This document shows, in pieces, positions 44,315 through 53,947 of a DNA stretch of 64,000 nt. The DNA lies in NCBI GenBank assembly GCA_946478845.1, contig CAMLDI010000013.1:1-64000 (forward strand), read 5' to 3'. The notes under the pieces were generated by a model. It worked only from the letters and a program-made list of their open reading frames with translations, was not told the origin of the DNA and searched no databases. Every line of letters starts with the position of its first letter. The first letter of the stretch is position 1. Source of the DNA: an uncultured Paenibacillaceae bacterium (GTDB lineage Bacteria; Bacillota; Bacilli; Aneurinibacillales; Aneurinibacillaceae). The position numbers and the translations under genes are program-made.

Positions 44315-45688
44315 ATGAAAGTTGTATGTATTGGTTCAGGATATGTGGGGAGTGTAACAGGAACAGCTTTTGCGGTATTAGGGCATCACACCACAGTCAT
44401 TGATATTGACCAAAGGAAAGTCGATTTAATGAATGAAGGCAAAAGCCCAATCTTTGAACCAGGCCTTAACACATTAATACAAAAATATATCGGCAAAACT
44501 CTGTTTGCTACATCTTCCTATGATGTGGTTATGGATGCAGACGTAGTTTTTATCGGGGTAGGAACTCCATCGAAAGAAGATGGAACAGCAGATTTAAAAT
44601 ACATAGAATTGGCAGCGAAAAGTATTGGTGAATATTTGAATAAAGAGAAGTTTACCGTCATTATTGACAAATCCACGGTGCCTGTGGGTACCGCTGACTG
44701 TGTTGCATCCATCATCGAAGAAACCTCCGGATTAAAAGCCGAAGAAGATTTCGCGGTAATTAGCAATCCGGAATTTTTACGGGAAGGCTATGCTTTAGAA
44801 GATGTCTTTTTCCCGGATCGCATTGTGATTGGAACCAACAATGAAAAGGCCCGTAAAATTATGCGGGCATTATATAAGGATTTGCTAGAGCGGACCATCT
44901 ATGGAAATTTATATTCCGATTTCACCTTTGCTTTTAATCCCAAGGCACCGAAAGCCACTTATTTTGAAACGGATACAAAAAGTGCGGAAATGATAAAATA
45001 TGCATCCAATTCCTTTCTTGCAGTGAAAATTAGCTTTATTAATGAAATTGCTCGTTTATGTGAATCCCTTGGTTCTAATGCTTTAGAAGTGGCAAAAGGA
45101 ATGGGTCTGGATTCCCGTATTGGAAATAAATTTTTGCAAGTTTCCAGTGGGTGGAGCGGAAGTTGTTTTCCTAAAGATACAGCAGAAATCCTGGCTACCA
45201 GCCATAAATATGGGAGAGAATTATCCATTGTAAAAGCAGCAGTGGAATCCAATATCCAAATGCACCAATATTGTGTGGATAAGATAGAACGATTCCTGGG
45301 AACTCTCAAAGGCAAAGTGATCGGTGTATTAGGTTTAACCTTTAAACCCAATACAGACGATGCCCGAAAAACCCAGTCATCCTATATTATTAAACAGTTG
45401 CTTGAAAAAGGGGCGAAGGTAAAAGTCCATGACCCACAGGGGATGGAAACTTTTAAGACTCTCAATAAGGAATTGTCGATTGAATACTGCCAGCGATCGG
45501 AAGAGGTGGCTCTAAACGGGGATGCTCTTCTTCTACTAACCCATTGGGATGAATACTTACACCTGGATTGGGAACAAATTTACAAATCAATGAAAAACCC
45601 ATATATCCTGGATACAAGAAACGTTTTACCCCAAAATAAATTAGAAACCATTGGCTTTACGTCTGAAGGGTTAGGTATTGGTAAATAA
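44315..45688 (+). CDS. ugd: UDP-glucose 6-dehydrogenase family (cluster 2)
   Basis: The 457-residue nucleotide-sugar dehydrogenase has VVCIGSGYVGSVTGTAFAVL and GVGTPSKEDGTADLKYIELA. It also has IDKSTVPVGTADCV and SNPEFLREGYALEDVFFPDR. The catalytic Cys is in GWSGSCFPKDTAEILA, and LTFKPNTDDARKTQSSYIIK follows. It differs clearly from the cluster 1 enzyme in the active-site flank (GWSGSCF against GFGGSCF) and has extra residues near 200-225. Next to the UXS gene, UDP-glucose is the likely substrate. ATG 44315 has AGGAG 9 bases upstream; ATG 44309 is too close to it. Confidence 0.9.
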   Translation: MKVVCIGSGYVGSVTGTAFAVLGHHTTVIDIDQRKVDLMNEGKSPIFEPGLNTLIQKYIGKTLFATSSYDVVMDADVVFIGVGTPSKEDGTADLKYIELAAKSIGEYLNKEKFTVIIDKSTVPVGTADCVASIIEETSGLKAEEDFAVISNPEFLREGYALEDVFFPDRIVIGTNNEKARKIMRALYKDLLERTIYGNLYSDFTFAFNPKAPKATYFETDTKSAEMIKYASNSFLAVKISFINEIARLCESLGSNALEVAKGMGLDSRIGNKFLQVSSGWSGSCFPKDTAEILATSHKYGRELSIVKAAVESNIQMHQYCVDKIERFLGTLKGKVIGVLGLTFKPNTDDARKTQSSYIIKQLLEKGAKVKVHDPQGMETFKTLNKELSIEYCQRSEEVALNGDALLLLTHWDEYLHLDWEQIYKSMKNPYILDTRNVLPQNKLETIGFTSEGLGIGK

Positions 45689-45711
45689 AGAAATTGTGGA
45701 GGGTCATCACC

Positions 45712-48255
45712 ATGAGAGTCAGAAACTATATTTTCACTCTTTTCTTTATTTTAGTTGGCATTACACCGGTTCTTTTAACTTTTCTTTTCCATAGCCGCAC
45801 AAGAATTGTACCGGAAGTGATTGCTCACCAGGTGAATAGCCCTCTCTTTTTTATTTATCTTCTATTTATTATTGTTGCAACTCTTTATTCTATTAAAATC
45901 ATTAACGTACAATGGGATTATTCCCTTCTTCTTTTAGCAGGGCTTGTCTTTTTATTTATAGGCCCTTTATTAACCCAATTCTATAGTACAACCCCCGGGG
46001 TTAATGCCAAATTAATGGTGGTTTTTTCTTCCTGTTTATTGATTTATTTATATAAAGAAAATCTAGGGATCAATCGGGTGGTTAGTATTTCCCGCTATTT
46101 TTTGCTCTTTTATATATACAGCAGTATCCTGGCTGCTTTTATCATCCCCAGTGTGGCTGTGGATTTGAATTACTGGCAAGGATTGTTTCCATCTTTCCGT
46201 ATTCGCTTAAATGGAATTACCAATCATGCCAACTCTTTGGCGCCTTTAATTTTTCTTTATGGGGTAATCGATTACTATTATCCAAAAAAGAATAAATTGA
46301 GATTCGTCCATCTTGCAATTGCTTTAATGTGTTTAGTGTTCACTCAATCTAAATCAATCATAGCAATCCTTCTTATTTTTTACGTTGTGGTCCTCTTAGT
46401 TAAACTTAGCAGAAGGTTTATTAAAACAAAAAAAGGGGTCTTTGTCCTAATTGGTGTCCTTTCCCTCACAATCATCCCATTCATGATTCACTTTGCAATG
46501 AATTTTATTCAATCCGGTAAGGTGCTTGAATTGACAGGCAGAAACGTGATATGGGAAGTGACTATGGATGAGTGGAAGAAGAATCCGGTGTTTGGCTATG
46601 GTCTGGACTTATGGAACCAGGAAATGCAAGCCAAATATCAAGAATTTCTTGGATGGGCCCCGGGACATGCCCATAGCCAATTTTTCCAAACCCTTGGGGA
46701 ATCAGGGTATGTGGGTGTCATAGGATTACTTCTTTATACAGGAATTCTTTTGTATATTACCATTCGTTTTGCGAAAGAAACAAAAGGATTTACCCTTGTT
46801 CTCTTTTTCTTTTTGTTTTTTAGAGGGATTACCGAGCCTATTTTCGTGAATACAACTGACAATGTAGCTTTTTTTATTCATTTTATGATTATTACATTCA
46901 TCATGGCGATCATCCAAGATTCTAATCGCCAAAAACAAAATCTATTACTATTACCAGTAGAGGAAACTATGGAAAAAATTCGTTTTTCTTTCAAAAACTT
47001 AAAAAAAATCAACTTACTCTCTTTGTTAATCTATGTATTTGCTGTTGCCGGCATTTTGAATGCATTTCTGGATTATCGTGGGTTTGCATTGCCCATTATT
47101 CCTTTTCCTTTTGGCCATGGATTGCTGGTACTCTTAGCCGGAATTACCGGGCTTATTTCTCTTTGGATGATTTTCCGAGGGATTATTAACAAAGAAATAT
47201 TCCAATCCAAACAGGGATTAATCCTTGTTGGAGCGGCCCTATTGTTTATTATTGCCGGGATTCTCGCCTCCTTTTTTGGCCATCGCCCTGAACTAAAAGA
47301 GATGATTTTTGCCGAGCTCCTTCTCTTTTTCGCCCTTTATTTTGTAAAAGGCATGGATTTGCCACAGTTTGGGGAAATGGTCAAAAAAGTATTGCTTATT
47401 TTCGTTTATGGCTCCTTGATTATGGCAATTGTCGTTCCTTCCTGGTCTTTTAATTTTGATTATGATCAGGGACTATTTGAATTTTTAAGTTTCCGTTTAT
47501 ATGGAATCACAACCAATCCCAATAATACTGCATCACTATTCTTCATTTACTTATTGTTTGAAATGCAATATCCTACGAAATCTAAATACAGGATTGCCCA
47601 TATTGGGATCACCCTTGTATTGCTCTTTTTAACCCAATCGAAAACCGTTTGGGCGTTATTGCTTGCCTTTTATTTGTTGAAAGTCGTGTATAACCATTGG
47701 GGAAAAATCCGCCGGAGCATTTGGCTCAAAATTACACCCATTGCCATCGTTGCATTAATGGGTGTAGGCTTCCTCTTCCAGGGGCAGACAATAATGAATC
47801 TTTTCACAGCGAAACAAAGTAGCGTCTTCAACTTTACAGGGCGTACAATCATATGGGATTTAACCATCCAGGAATGGCAAAATAATAAAACCTTTGGCTA
47901 TGGCCTGAATTTGTGGGACGAGAAAATGTTTGCGGAGTATGCTGAAAAAATAAAATTCGGATGGACATTTTCCCATGCCCATAATCAGTTTGTGCAAAGC
48001 CTGGGCGAATCAGGCATTGTAGGCCTGGCAGCATTGTTGATTTATTTATCGGTGTTCATGTACTTAGGCATAAAGTACGCAAAACAAACCAGGGGATTAT
48101 CCCTCTTATTTGCTTTGTATCCAATCCTGCGGGGCTGGACAGAACCTGTATTCCGGCACTACTTAGTGGATACCAACTTATTCATTCATCTGATTATTTA
48201 TGTCTACTTTTTATTATTGATCCGACAGGGGAATTCTTCTGTTCAAGAAAAACGA
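45712..48255 (+). CDS. Double-length O-antigen ligase/polymerase-like membrane protein
   Basis: The roughly 848-residue polytopic protein is made of two homologous O-antigen ligase (Wzy_C/WaaL) units in tandem. The core motif TGRNVIWEVTMDEWKKNPVF with GYGLDLW (residues about 275-301) and GHAHSQFFQTLGESG recurs as TGRTIIWDLTIQEWQNNKTF with GYGLNLW and SHAHNQFVQSLGESG, starting at residue 709. The offset is 434 residues. Earlier segments also match (VFTQSKSIIAILLIFY and LFLTQSKTVWALLLAFY). Ordinary family members are a single unit of about 400-450 residues. It is the only polymerase candidate of cluster 2. GGAGGG lies 8 bases before ATG 45712. The stop ends at 48258 or just before. Confidence 0.9.
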
Positions 48256-48261
48256 TAACTT

Positions 48262-48295
48262 AAAAGGCCAATCTCGTAAAAAGAGGTTGGCTTTA
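48262..48295 (+). terminator. Terminator-like hairpin after the double ligase gene
   Basis: GCCAATCTC (48267-48275) pairs with GAGGTTGGC (48283-48291), with one G-U pair and a 7-base loop; TTTA follows. The T run is short, so termination may be partial. Confidence 0.6.
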
Positions 48296-48361
48296 ATTCT
48301 AGCATTTTCACCATAATTCAAGAAATTAACAAATTGTTAATTAGGCAATCCCCCCAAGATA

Positions 48362-48370
48362 TGATAAAAT
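48362..48370 (+). promoter_or_regulatory. Extended -10 element before pgi copy 2
   Basis: TGATAAAAT (-10 TAAAAT at 48365-48370) is 58 bases upstream of the start; TTGTTA at 48334-48339 is too far for an ordinary -35. Confidence 0.35.
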
Positions 48371-48427
48371 ATGGTCATTGTTCATTGGCGATGTTTTACA
48401 AATATATAAAATGTATGGGGGAAATCA

Positions 48428-49729
48428 ATGAGTGGTGGCATTCGTTTTGACTATGGTTTATCTGGTATAGATTCAACTAGATTAACTGCTTTACTACCAG
48501 AAATAGAAAAAGCCCATATTCAGCTTCATGAAGGAATAGGGCAAGGATCAGAATATACGGGATGGATGGACTTCCCACTACATATAAATACCCATGAAAT
48601 TGAAGAAATAAATAATGTAAGCCAAGAAATACGTGAAAATGCAGATGTGTTCATTTTAATTGGAATTGGCGGCTCCTATTTAGGGGCCCGTGCAGCCATA
48701 GAGTTCCTTCATTCCCCTTTCTATAATAAAATGGCTTCGATAACTAAAAGGGGCCCAGAAATCTATTATTTAGGCAATAATGTAAGTCCTATTTATATTG
48801 AAAAATTGCTAGAGATTGTGAAAGGAAAGAGCATATATATTAATGTAATTTCTAAATCTGGGACAACCCTGGAACCGGCCCTTTCTTTCCGTATTATGAA
48901 GAAGATGATGGAAGAGACCTATGGGAAAGAAGAAGCCCGTAAACGGATTATCGTTACTACGGATAAGGAAAAAGGGGTATTAAAGAAACTGTCCCTTGCA
49001 GAAGGGTATCCGACTTTTGAAGTGCCAGGCAATATTGGTGGGCGTTATTCTGTTCTCACAGCGGTAGGATTGCTTCCTATTGCCGTAAGCGGTGTGGATA
49101 TTAAAGAAATTATCCAGGGGGCAGTAGATGGTTGTTGGGCTTATCAAAGGACAGCCCTTTCTCTTAATGATTGTTATCAGTACGCTGCGGTGCGGAATCT
49201 ATTATATAGAGATGATAAAAACATAGAGTTGCTTGTAAACTATGAGCCTTCCCTCAATTCTTTCGCAGAATGGTGGAAGCAGTTATTTGGGGAGAGCGAA
49301 GGGAAAGATCACAAAGGGATTTTCCCGGCTAGTGTTAGCTTTACCACAGATTTGCATTCCATCGGTCAATACATTCAGGATGGAAGGCGAAATCTCTTTA
49401 CAACCACTCTCTGGATTGAAAATACAGGGTCAAGCCTGCAGGTGCCCAATGTGCCAGAAGATGTGGATGGATTAAGCTATTTAGAAGGGATGCCCTTCGA
49501 GGAGATTAATAAACGGGCCTGCCAGGGGACGATGAAAGCCCATGTGAGCGGTGGGGTGCCTAACCTGAAAATTACAATTCCTGCCCTTACTCCCTATTAT
49601 TATGGCCAAATGGTTTATTTCTTCTTGAAGTCTTGTGCAATTAGTGGGTATCTTCTGGGGGTTAATCCCTTTGATCAACCGGGAGTCGAAGAGTATAAGA
49701 AGAATATGTACTCTCTACTTAAGAAGTAG
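48428..49729 (+). CDS. pgi: Glucose-6-phosphate isomerase (copy 2)
   Basis: The 433-residue isomerase has [71 protein letters not shown] and the terminal [20 protein letters not shown]. It is a diverged paralogue of the gene at 29706, with similar length and all active-site segments intact. It has its own promoter and a strong terminator. Either copy could serve glycolysis; pgi at the end of a wall-polymer cluster is a recurring arrangement in Bacillota, and this window has it twice. Confidence 0.95.
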   Translation: MSGGIRFDYGLSGIDSTRLTALLPEIEKAHIQLHEGIGQGSEYTGWMDFPLHINTHEIEEINNVSQEIRENADVFILIGIGGSYLGARAAIEFLHSPFYNKMASITKRGPEIYYLGNNVSPIYIEKLLEIVKGKSIYINVISKSGTTLEPALSFRIMKKMMEETYGKEEARKRIIVTTDKEKGVLKKLSLAEGYPTFEVPGNIGGRYSVLTAVGLLPIAVSGVDIKEIIQGAVDGCWAYQRTALSLNDCYQYAAVRNLLYRDDKNIELLVNYEPSLNSFAEWWKQLFGESEGKDHKGIFPASVSFTTDLHSIGQYIQDGRRNLFTTTLWIENTGSSLQVPNVPEDVDGLSYLEGMPFEEINKRACQGTMKAHVSGGVPNLKITIPALTPYYYGQMVYFFLKSCAISGYLLGVNPFDQPGVEEYKKNMYSLLKK

Positions 49730-49775
49730 ACGGATAATTGTTTAGAAATGTTTCAACTATATTTATAGTAAGTAG

Positions 49776-49819
49776 ACTGCGTTCCCTATGTAAGGATAGG
49801 ATGGGACGCAGTTTTTTTG
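49776..49819 (+). terminator. Intrinsic terminator after pgi copy 2
   Basis: ACTGCGTTCCC (49776-49786) pairs with GGGACGCAGT (49803-49812), with one bulged base, and is followed by seven T bases. Confidence 0.88.
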
Positions 49820-49821
49820 TT

Positions 49822-49973
49822 TTATCATCTTTATCCCATTGGGTCAGGAGAGGGTGAAGGGTTGGAATAGTGCCGCAAGGCACATATCATGTTTATCCCA
49901 TTAGGTCAGGAAAACAGGAAAAGTTGAATAAGGCTGTTTTTCTTACATGAGCAAAGGGAATAAAGGTGATAAG
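49822..49973. repeat. Three copies of the dispersed repeat
   Basis: Two reverse-orientation copies (49822-49847 and 49885-49909, reading TTTATCCCATTGGGTCAG and TTTATCCCATTAGGTCAG) and one forward copy (49947-49973, GAGCAAAGGGAATAAAGGTG) lie in the gene-free stretch 49730-50137. Together with the pgi terminator and the promoter/operator region at 50034-50122 they account for most of this 408-base gap. Confidence 0.75.
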
Positions 49974-50033
49974 CTTAAAAACTGGAACATACACATAACA
50001 GACAAATCCACTTTATCCGCACATTTTTATGAT

Positions 50034-50122
50034 AAGTGAAATAATCACTTGTTTCATTAAACTTTTTATATATTTCCCTAGGATTAAGGGTATAATGGTA
50101 TTAATAAGTGAAATAATCACTT
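50034..50122 (+). promoter_or_regulatory. Promoter flanked by two identical palindromic operators
   Basis: The palindrome AAGTGAAATAATCACTT occurs exactly twice, at 50034-50050 and 50106-50122, 72 bases apart. Between them lies a consensus TATAAT (50091-50096). The second palindrome covers the expected transcription start and abuts the ribosome site AAGGAG (50123-50128). This is a typical repressor arrangement, with possible looping. No regulator gene is seen next to it. Confidence 0.75.
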
Positions 50123-50137
50123 AAGGAGTTGAGTAAT

Positions 50138-51466
50138 ATGTTAGTCAATTTTAGATTTGAAAATTTTTTGTCTTATAATAAACTTACACATTTTTCAATG
50201 GCGATTGGTACTACTAGAAGGCATCAAACACACGTTATGAAGTTTCCGGATGTTTCATTATTAAAATTTGCTGCGTTATATGGTGCTAATGCTTCAGGAA
50301 AATCAAATTTAGTTAAAGCTATAAAATTTTCGAGGAGTTTAATATTAGAGGGTGTTCAAAAAACAATCACTTTTGATAAATATTGCAAAGTCGATCCAGG
50401 TAATAAAGAAAAAAATTCCCGATTTGAATATGAAATTATGATTGAAAATACCGTTTATGCATACGGATTTGCGGTAAACTTATTTGAGAAAAAAATATAT
50501 GGTGAATGGTTATATTCATTAAAGGATAATAAAGAGGTTGAAATATTTACCAGGGAAGTTAATCAAGGTGAAAATATATTTAATATTAATTATAAAGAGT
50601 TAAAATTAAAAGAAAATGATAAATTAAGACTAGAAATTTATACAGAAGACTCTAAAAATGTATCTAATTCTTTATTTATCACAGAATTAAATAATAATAA
50701 ACAAGCATTGATGAGTAGCAATGGATTATCAATTTTTAATTTAATTTTTGAATGGTTTAATGATAAATTAGAAGTGATTTCGCCAAATGAATCTACTTCA
50801 GAAAGTGGCATTACATATCTTAGAAAAGATAATGGATTAGAATTAGCCAATTTTTTAGACGCATTTGGTACAGGGGTAAAGAAAATAGGGCATAAAATAA
50901 TTAGTGAAAAAGATTTATATAAAGAATTACCCGCTTCATTAGTAAAAAAAATTATTGAAGATATCATTGAAGAGGACTCAGATTTTTCTCTTGCTCTTCT
51001 TCGAACACCTCATAATATACATGAGATAGAGAGAACAAATAAAGATATTGTAATTAAGACTGTAACTTTTAAGCATGCAACTGATGATGCGTATTATAGT
51101 CTTGGTGAAGAATCAGACGGCACTGTAAGATTAGTTGAGATTTATGATATCCTAGCTAGTAATAATGAAAAAGTATTTGTTGTAGATGAAATTGATAGAA
51201 GTTTGCATCCAAACTTAACTTATAATTTTATTAAGGAATATTTAAAGAAAGAAATATCTGGTCAACTGATTGTAACAACACATGAAGATCGACTTTTAGA
51301 TCTTGAAATGCTCCGAAGAGACGAAATTTGGTTTGTTGAAAAACAAGATGAAGGGGATTCTAATCTATATTCTTTAGAAAAATATAAAGAAAGATTTGAT
51401 AAAGACATTTTAAAAGCTTATTTAGATGGTAGGTATGGCAGTATTCCCAAGTTTAAATTTTTCTAA
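50138..51466 (+). CDS. AAA ATPase of an AbiL/RloAB-like defence pair
   Basis: The 442-residue SMC/OLD-like ATPase has VNFRFENFLSYNKLTHFSM, Walker A LYGANASGKSNLVKAI (Lys near 55) and a long insert (about 90-290). The Walker B region KVFVVDEIDRSLHPNLTYNF is near 345-360, and a QLIVTTHEDRLLD His switch follows. This is the AAA_15/AAA_21 protein found with RloB nucleases (RloA, AbiLi). In such pairs the ATPase is thought to sense infection and control the partner. ATG 50138 with AAGGAG is chosen. It is strongly AT-rich compared with its neighbours, in line with recent transfer. Confidence 0.88.
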   Translation: MLVNFRFENFLSYNKLTHFSMAIGTTRRHQTHVMKFPDVSLLKFAALYGANASGKSNLVKAIKFSRSLILEGVQKTITFDKYCKVDPGNKEKNSRFEYEIMIENTVYAYGFAVNLFEKKIYGEWLYSLKDNKEVEIFTREVNQGENIFNINYKELKLKENDKLRLEIYTEDSKNVSNSLFITELNNNKQALMSSNGLSIFNLIFEWFNDKLEVISPNESTSESGITYLRKDNGLELANFLDAFGTGVKKIGHKIISEKDLYKELPASLVKKIIEDIIEEDSDFSLALLRTPHNIHEIERTNKDIVIKTVTFKHATDDAYYSLGEESDGTVRLVEIYDILASNNEKVFVVDEIDRSLHPNLTYNFIKEYLKKEISGQLIVTTHEDRLLDLEMLRRDEIWFVEKQDEGDSNLYSLEKYKERFDKDILKAYLDGRYGSIPKFKFF

Positions 51467-51500
51467 TATATTCACATAGAAATTGAATGGGGATAGGAAG

Positions 51501-52358
51501 ATGACGTTTCGGCTTTCAAATCAAATGCCCAGCCAATCGAGATTGGTTGATGATAAAAAAGATGAAAAAAGAAAATTTTTCTTTGTGATTGAGGGAGAGA
51601 AAACAGAAAGAATATATATTCAAGAAGTCGCTCAAAATGTAAGAAAAGAAGCTTTAATTGATGTACTTCTTCTCGAAAGAATCCAAGGATCACATTCTAA
51701 TCAATATAAAATTACTGCAACAATTAAGAGATATTTAGATACTCACGCCCAACTTACCGAAGATATTAAAGAAAAACTTTTAGATTTAAGCAATAGATAT
51801 GATGAAGAGGAACTTAATGAACCTGAGTTGCTGGAGATTATAGCTGAAATTCTTGGAGATACAAAAGAGTCATTAATAATTGAACATAATAAAAATGTAA
51901 TAGAACAAATCCGAGCATTAAATGAACTAAATAGTTATGAAAAAGGTTTTGATAGGATTTGTTTAATATTAGATAGAGACTATAGAAGTTTTAAAGACTC
52001 CCAATATGATAGTGTTTTAGAGATTTGTCACGAAAATAATTTTTTGTTAGGTATTACTAATCCAAATTTTGAATTCTATTTACTTTTACACTTAGATAAT
52101 GCTACATCATATGATCGAGAAAAAATCAAAACCAACCCCCGTGAAACTACGAAAAAAAAGTATGTAGAATATATTCTTAATAATAAATTGCAAGAACATG
52201 ATCTGTCTTATAAAAAGAATAAATATGATGCTAATTTTTTCATTGAAAAATATTCTGAATACAAGGAAAATATTAGAGGTTATGCTGAAGATAATTTAAT
52301 ACTAAAAAATGAAATTGGCAGCTCAGTGCACCATATATTAAGTCAACTTTTGGATTAA
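51501..52358 (+). CDS. RloB-domain protein of an AbiL-like defence pair
   Basis: The 285-residue RloB/AbiLii-type protein has a Toprim-like fold. FFFVIEGEKTERIYI (residues 26-40) has the acidic first motif, RICLILDRDYRSF (152-164) has the DxD motif, and GITNPNFEFYLLLH (184-197) matches the family SNPxFExWLLLH block. A predicted nuclease or RNase-like effector is expected. ATG 51501 with GGGGAT upstream is chosen over TTG 51483. The gap to the ATPase gene is 34 bp, so they form one operon. No third gene belongs to the unit. Confidence 0.88.
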   Translation: MTFRLSNQMPSQSRLVDDKKDEKRKFFFVIEGEKTERIYIQEVAQNVRKEALIDVLLLERIQGSHSNQYKITATIKRYLDTHAQLTEDIKEKLLDLSNRYDEEELNEPELLEIIAEILGDTKESLIIEHNKNVIEQIRALNELNSYEKGFDRICLILDRDYRSFKDSQYDSVLEICHENNFLLGITNPNFEFYLLLHLDNATSYDREKIKTNPRETTKKKYVEYILNNKLQEHDLSYKKNKYDANFFIEKYSEYKENIRGYAEDNLILKNEIGSSVHHILSQLLD

Positions 52359-52452
52359 TTGAAAATAGAGCTTTGACATTTTCTCTCCTAGAACGACTTA
52401 CTCATAAGGCCCATATTCCATAAACCCCCAATTCTCCCCCAAATATGCTGCA

Positions 52453-52530
52453 CTATCATCTTTATCCCTTTGGCTCAAGTAGCTCAATGCCCCGCCGACT
52501 CTACTGATTCAATGGGATAGAGGTGATAAG
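52453..52530. repeat. Inverted pair of the dispersed repeat
   Basis: A reverse copy (52453-52478, ATCATCTTTATCCCTTTGGC) faces a forward copy (52504-52530, AATGGGATAGAGGTGATAAG). The arms could form an imperfect stem. The gap 52359-52585 otherwise holds only the terminator of the SLH gene. Confidence 0.7.
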
Positions 52531-52534
52531 GAGC

Positions 52535-52575
52535 AAAAAAAGGGACCCGGGAATATTAATATGTACCCCGGGTCC
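52535..52575 (-). terminator. Terminator of SLH gene 1
   Basis: GGACCCGGG (52543-52551) pairs perfectly with CCCGGGTCC (52567-52575). Seven A bases on the left become the U run on the reverse strand. Confidence 0.88.
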
Positions 52576-52585
52576 TCTAATCTAC

Positions 52586-53764
52586 TTATTGTGCAGAGAC
52601 AGGCATATTATAATAGATTTTCCATTGGCCATCAGCCATTTTACGGAAGCAAACCATGTTGTTAATTTGTTCGTTTAATTGCTCAACAAGGGTGCCATTT
52701 TTCAGTTTAAATACTTGTTGGGTTACATCACTGATCATAAGTGTTGCCATAGTGTTGGATTTTGCAATAATTTTAACCTGATAAGCGGTACCAATTAATC
52801 CAAAGCTTAATTGATATCCTCTATTTAAAATTTCTTGATATTGTGCGAGTCGATATTTTTCATTCACATTGCTCAATCCAGTGGAATACTTGTCAACGAT
52901 TTCTGCCGTATTGGCGTAATCCTGATTATAGTTGGAAATTAATTTCCCATTTTCCTGATCGAGGAACACCTGGGCTAATTGTACATCTGTAGGCAAATTG
53001 CTATTTTGGCCACTCAGTCCCAAAAATAGCATTTTAACCCCTTCTGCTCTCGTCGCATTAGCCTCGGGACGGAAGGTGCCATCTGGGTAACCGTTAATTA
53101 CCTTGGCTTTTACAGCAGAATAAATAAGGGTTTTAGCCCAATGGTTAGTAGGAAGATCAGTAAAGGTTTTTGTAGCGCCATTTTGTGGCAATGTGTTTCC
53201 GAATGCTCTCATAATCATTGCGGCAATTTCAGACCGTTTGATGTTAAGGTCCGGCCCAAAATGTGTTGCGTCGATCCCGTTTACGATCCCTAATGAACTT
53301 GCAATGCGGACGGAATCTGTATACCAGGTCCCACCTGGAACATCTACGAAGCTTTTTCCGCTATTACTTGTACTTAAATTGAGTGCCCTCACTAAGATGG
53401 TCACGAATTCAGCACGAGTAATGTAGTTATCAGGTTTAGCTTGAAATTGCCCCGGTTGCACTTCATATCCCTTTAAAATATCAGCAAAAATAAAGTGGTT
53501 TAGATATGGTGCGGCCCAATGGCCCTGAATATCAGGGACTATGTACTTGTTCATTTCTGCTGGACGGGGGGTTTCATAGAAAAATTGTTCCGGGTTTCGT
53601 ACTGCTTGTGATGTAATACTAGTTGTTCTTGTTGCGTCTACTGCTTCTCCGGTGTCACCAGACAGCGTAAATGTAACAGGTGCCGGCGGGCTTTCCGCTT
53701 GAACGGGTGAATAAGCGGAAAAGAGAAGAAGAAGACTTGTTACTATTGCCAATGACTTTTTCAT
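52586..53764 (-). CDS. SLH-domain surface protein 1
   Basis: The 392-residue secreted protein has a signal peptide (KKSLAIVTSLLLLFSAYSPVQA, cleavage near 23). Three SLH repeats (about 75-255) follow: HFIFADILKGYEVQPGQFQA, ASSLGIVNGIDATHFGP and AVKAKVINGYPDGTFRPEAN. SLH domains bind the pyruvylated secondary wall polymer. The C-terminal 120 residues (ending FRKMADGQWKIYYNMP) are a separate domain that I do not recognise, shared with SLH protein 2. The start has an AGAGGAG ribosome site. It lies in a two-gene reverse-strand block with its paralogue. Confidence 0.92.
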   Translation of the reverse strand: MKKSLAIVTSLLLLFSAYSPVQAESPPAPVTFTLSGDTGEAVDATRTTSITSQAVRNPEQFFYETPRPAEMNKYIVPDIQGHWAAPYLNHFIFADILKGYEVQPGQFQAKPDNYITRAEFVTILVRALNLSTSNSGKSFVDVPGGTWYTDSVRIASSLGIVNGIDATHFGPDLNIKRSEIAAMIMRAFGNTLPQNGATKTFTDLPTNHWAKTLIYSAVKAKVINGYPDGTFRPEANATRAEGVKMLFLGLSGQNSNLPTDVQLAQVFLDQENGKLISNYNQDYANTAEIVDKYSTGLSNVNEKYRLAQYQEILNRGYQLSFGLIGTAYQVKIIAKSNTMATLMISDVTQQVFKLKNGTLVEQLNEQINNMVCFRKMADGQWKIYYNMPVSAQ

Positions 53765-53865
53765 TGATACAGCAACTCCTCTAGTAAAATTTGTATATAT
53801 AGTACCTGAGAAAAATGTAACTCTTTGTCAGAAGCTTTGCAAGTATTTTTAATAGTTTTTAGTAG

Positions 53866-53916
53866 AAAAGGGAGTGTTGCAAAACTACTTTTTGAGTAGT
53901 TAGCGACGCTCCCTTT
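53866..53916 (-). terminator. Terminator of SLH gene 2
   Basis: AAAAGGGAGTGTTGC (53866-53880) pairs with GCGACGCTCCCTTT (53903-53916) with two mismatches. An inner stem AACTACT/AGTAGTT lies in the loop. Confidence 0.7.
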
Positions 53917-53947
53917 CATCACGGCTTCAATAGGTTTCAACCAGCTA

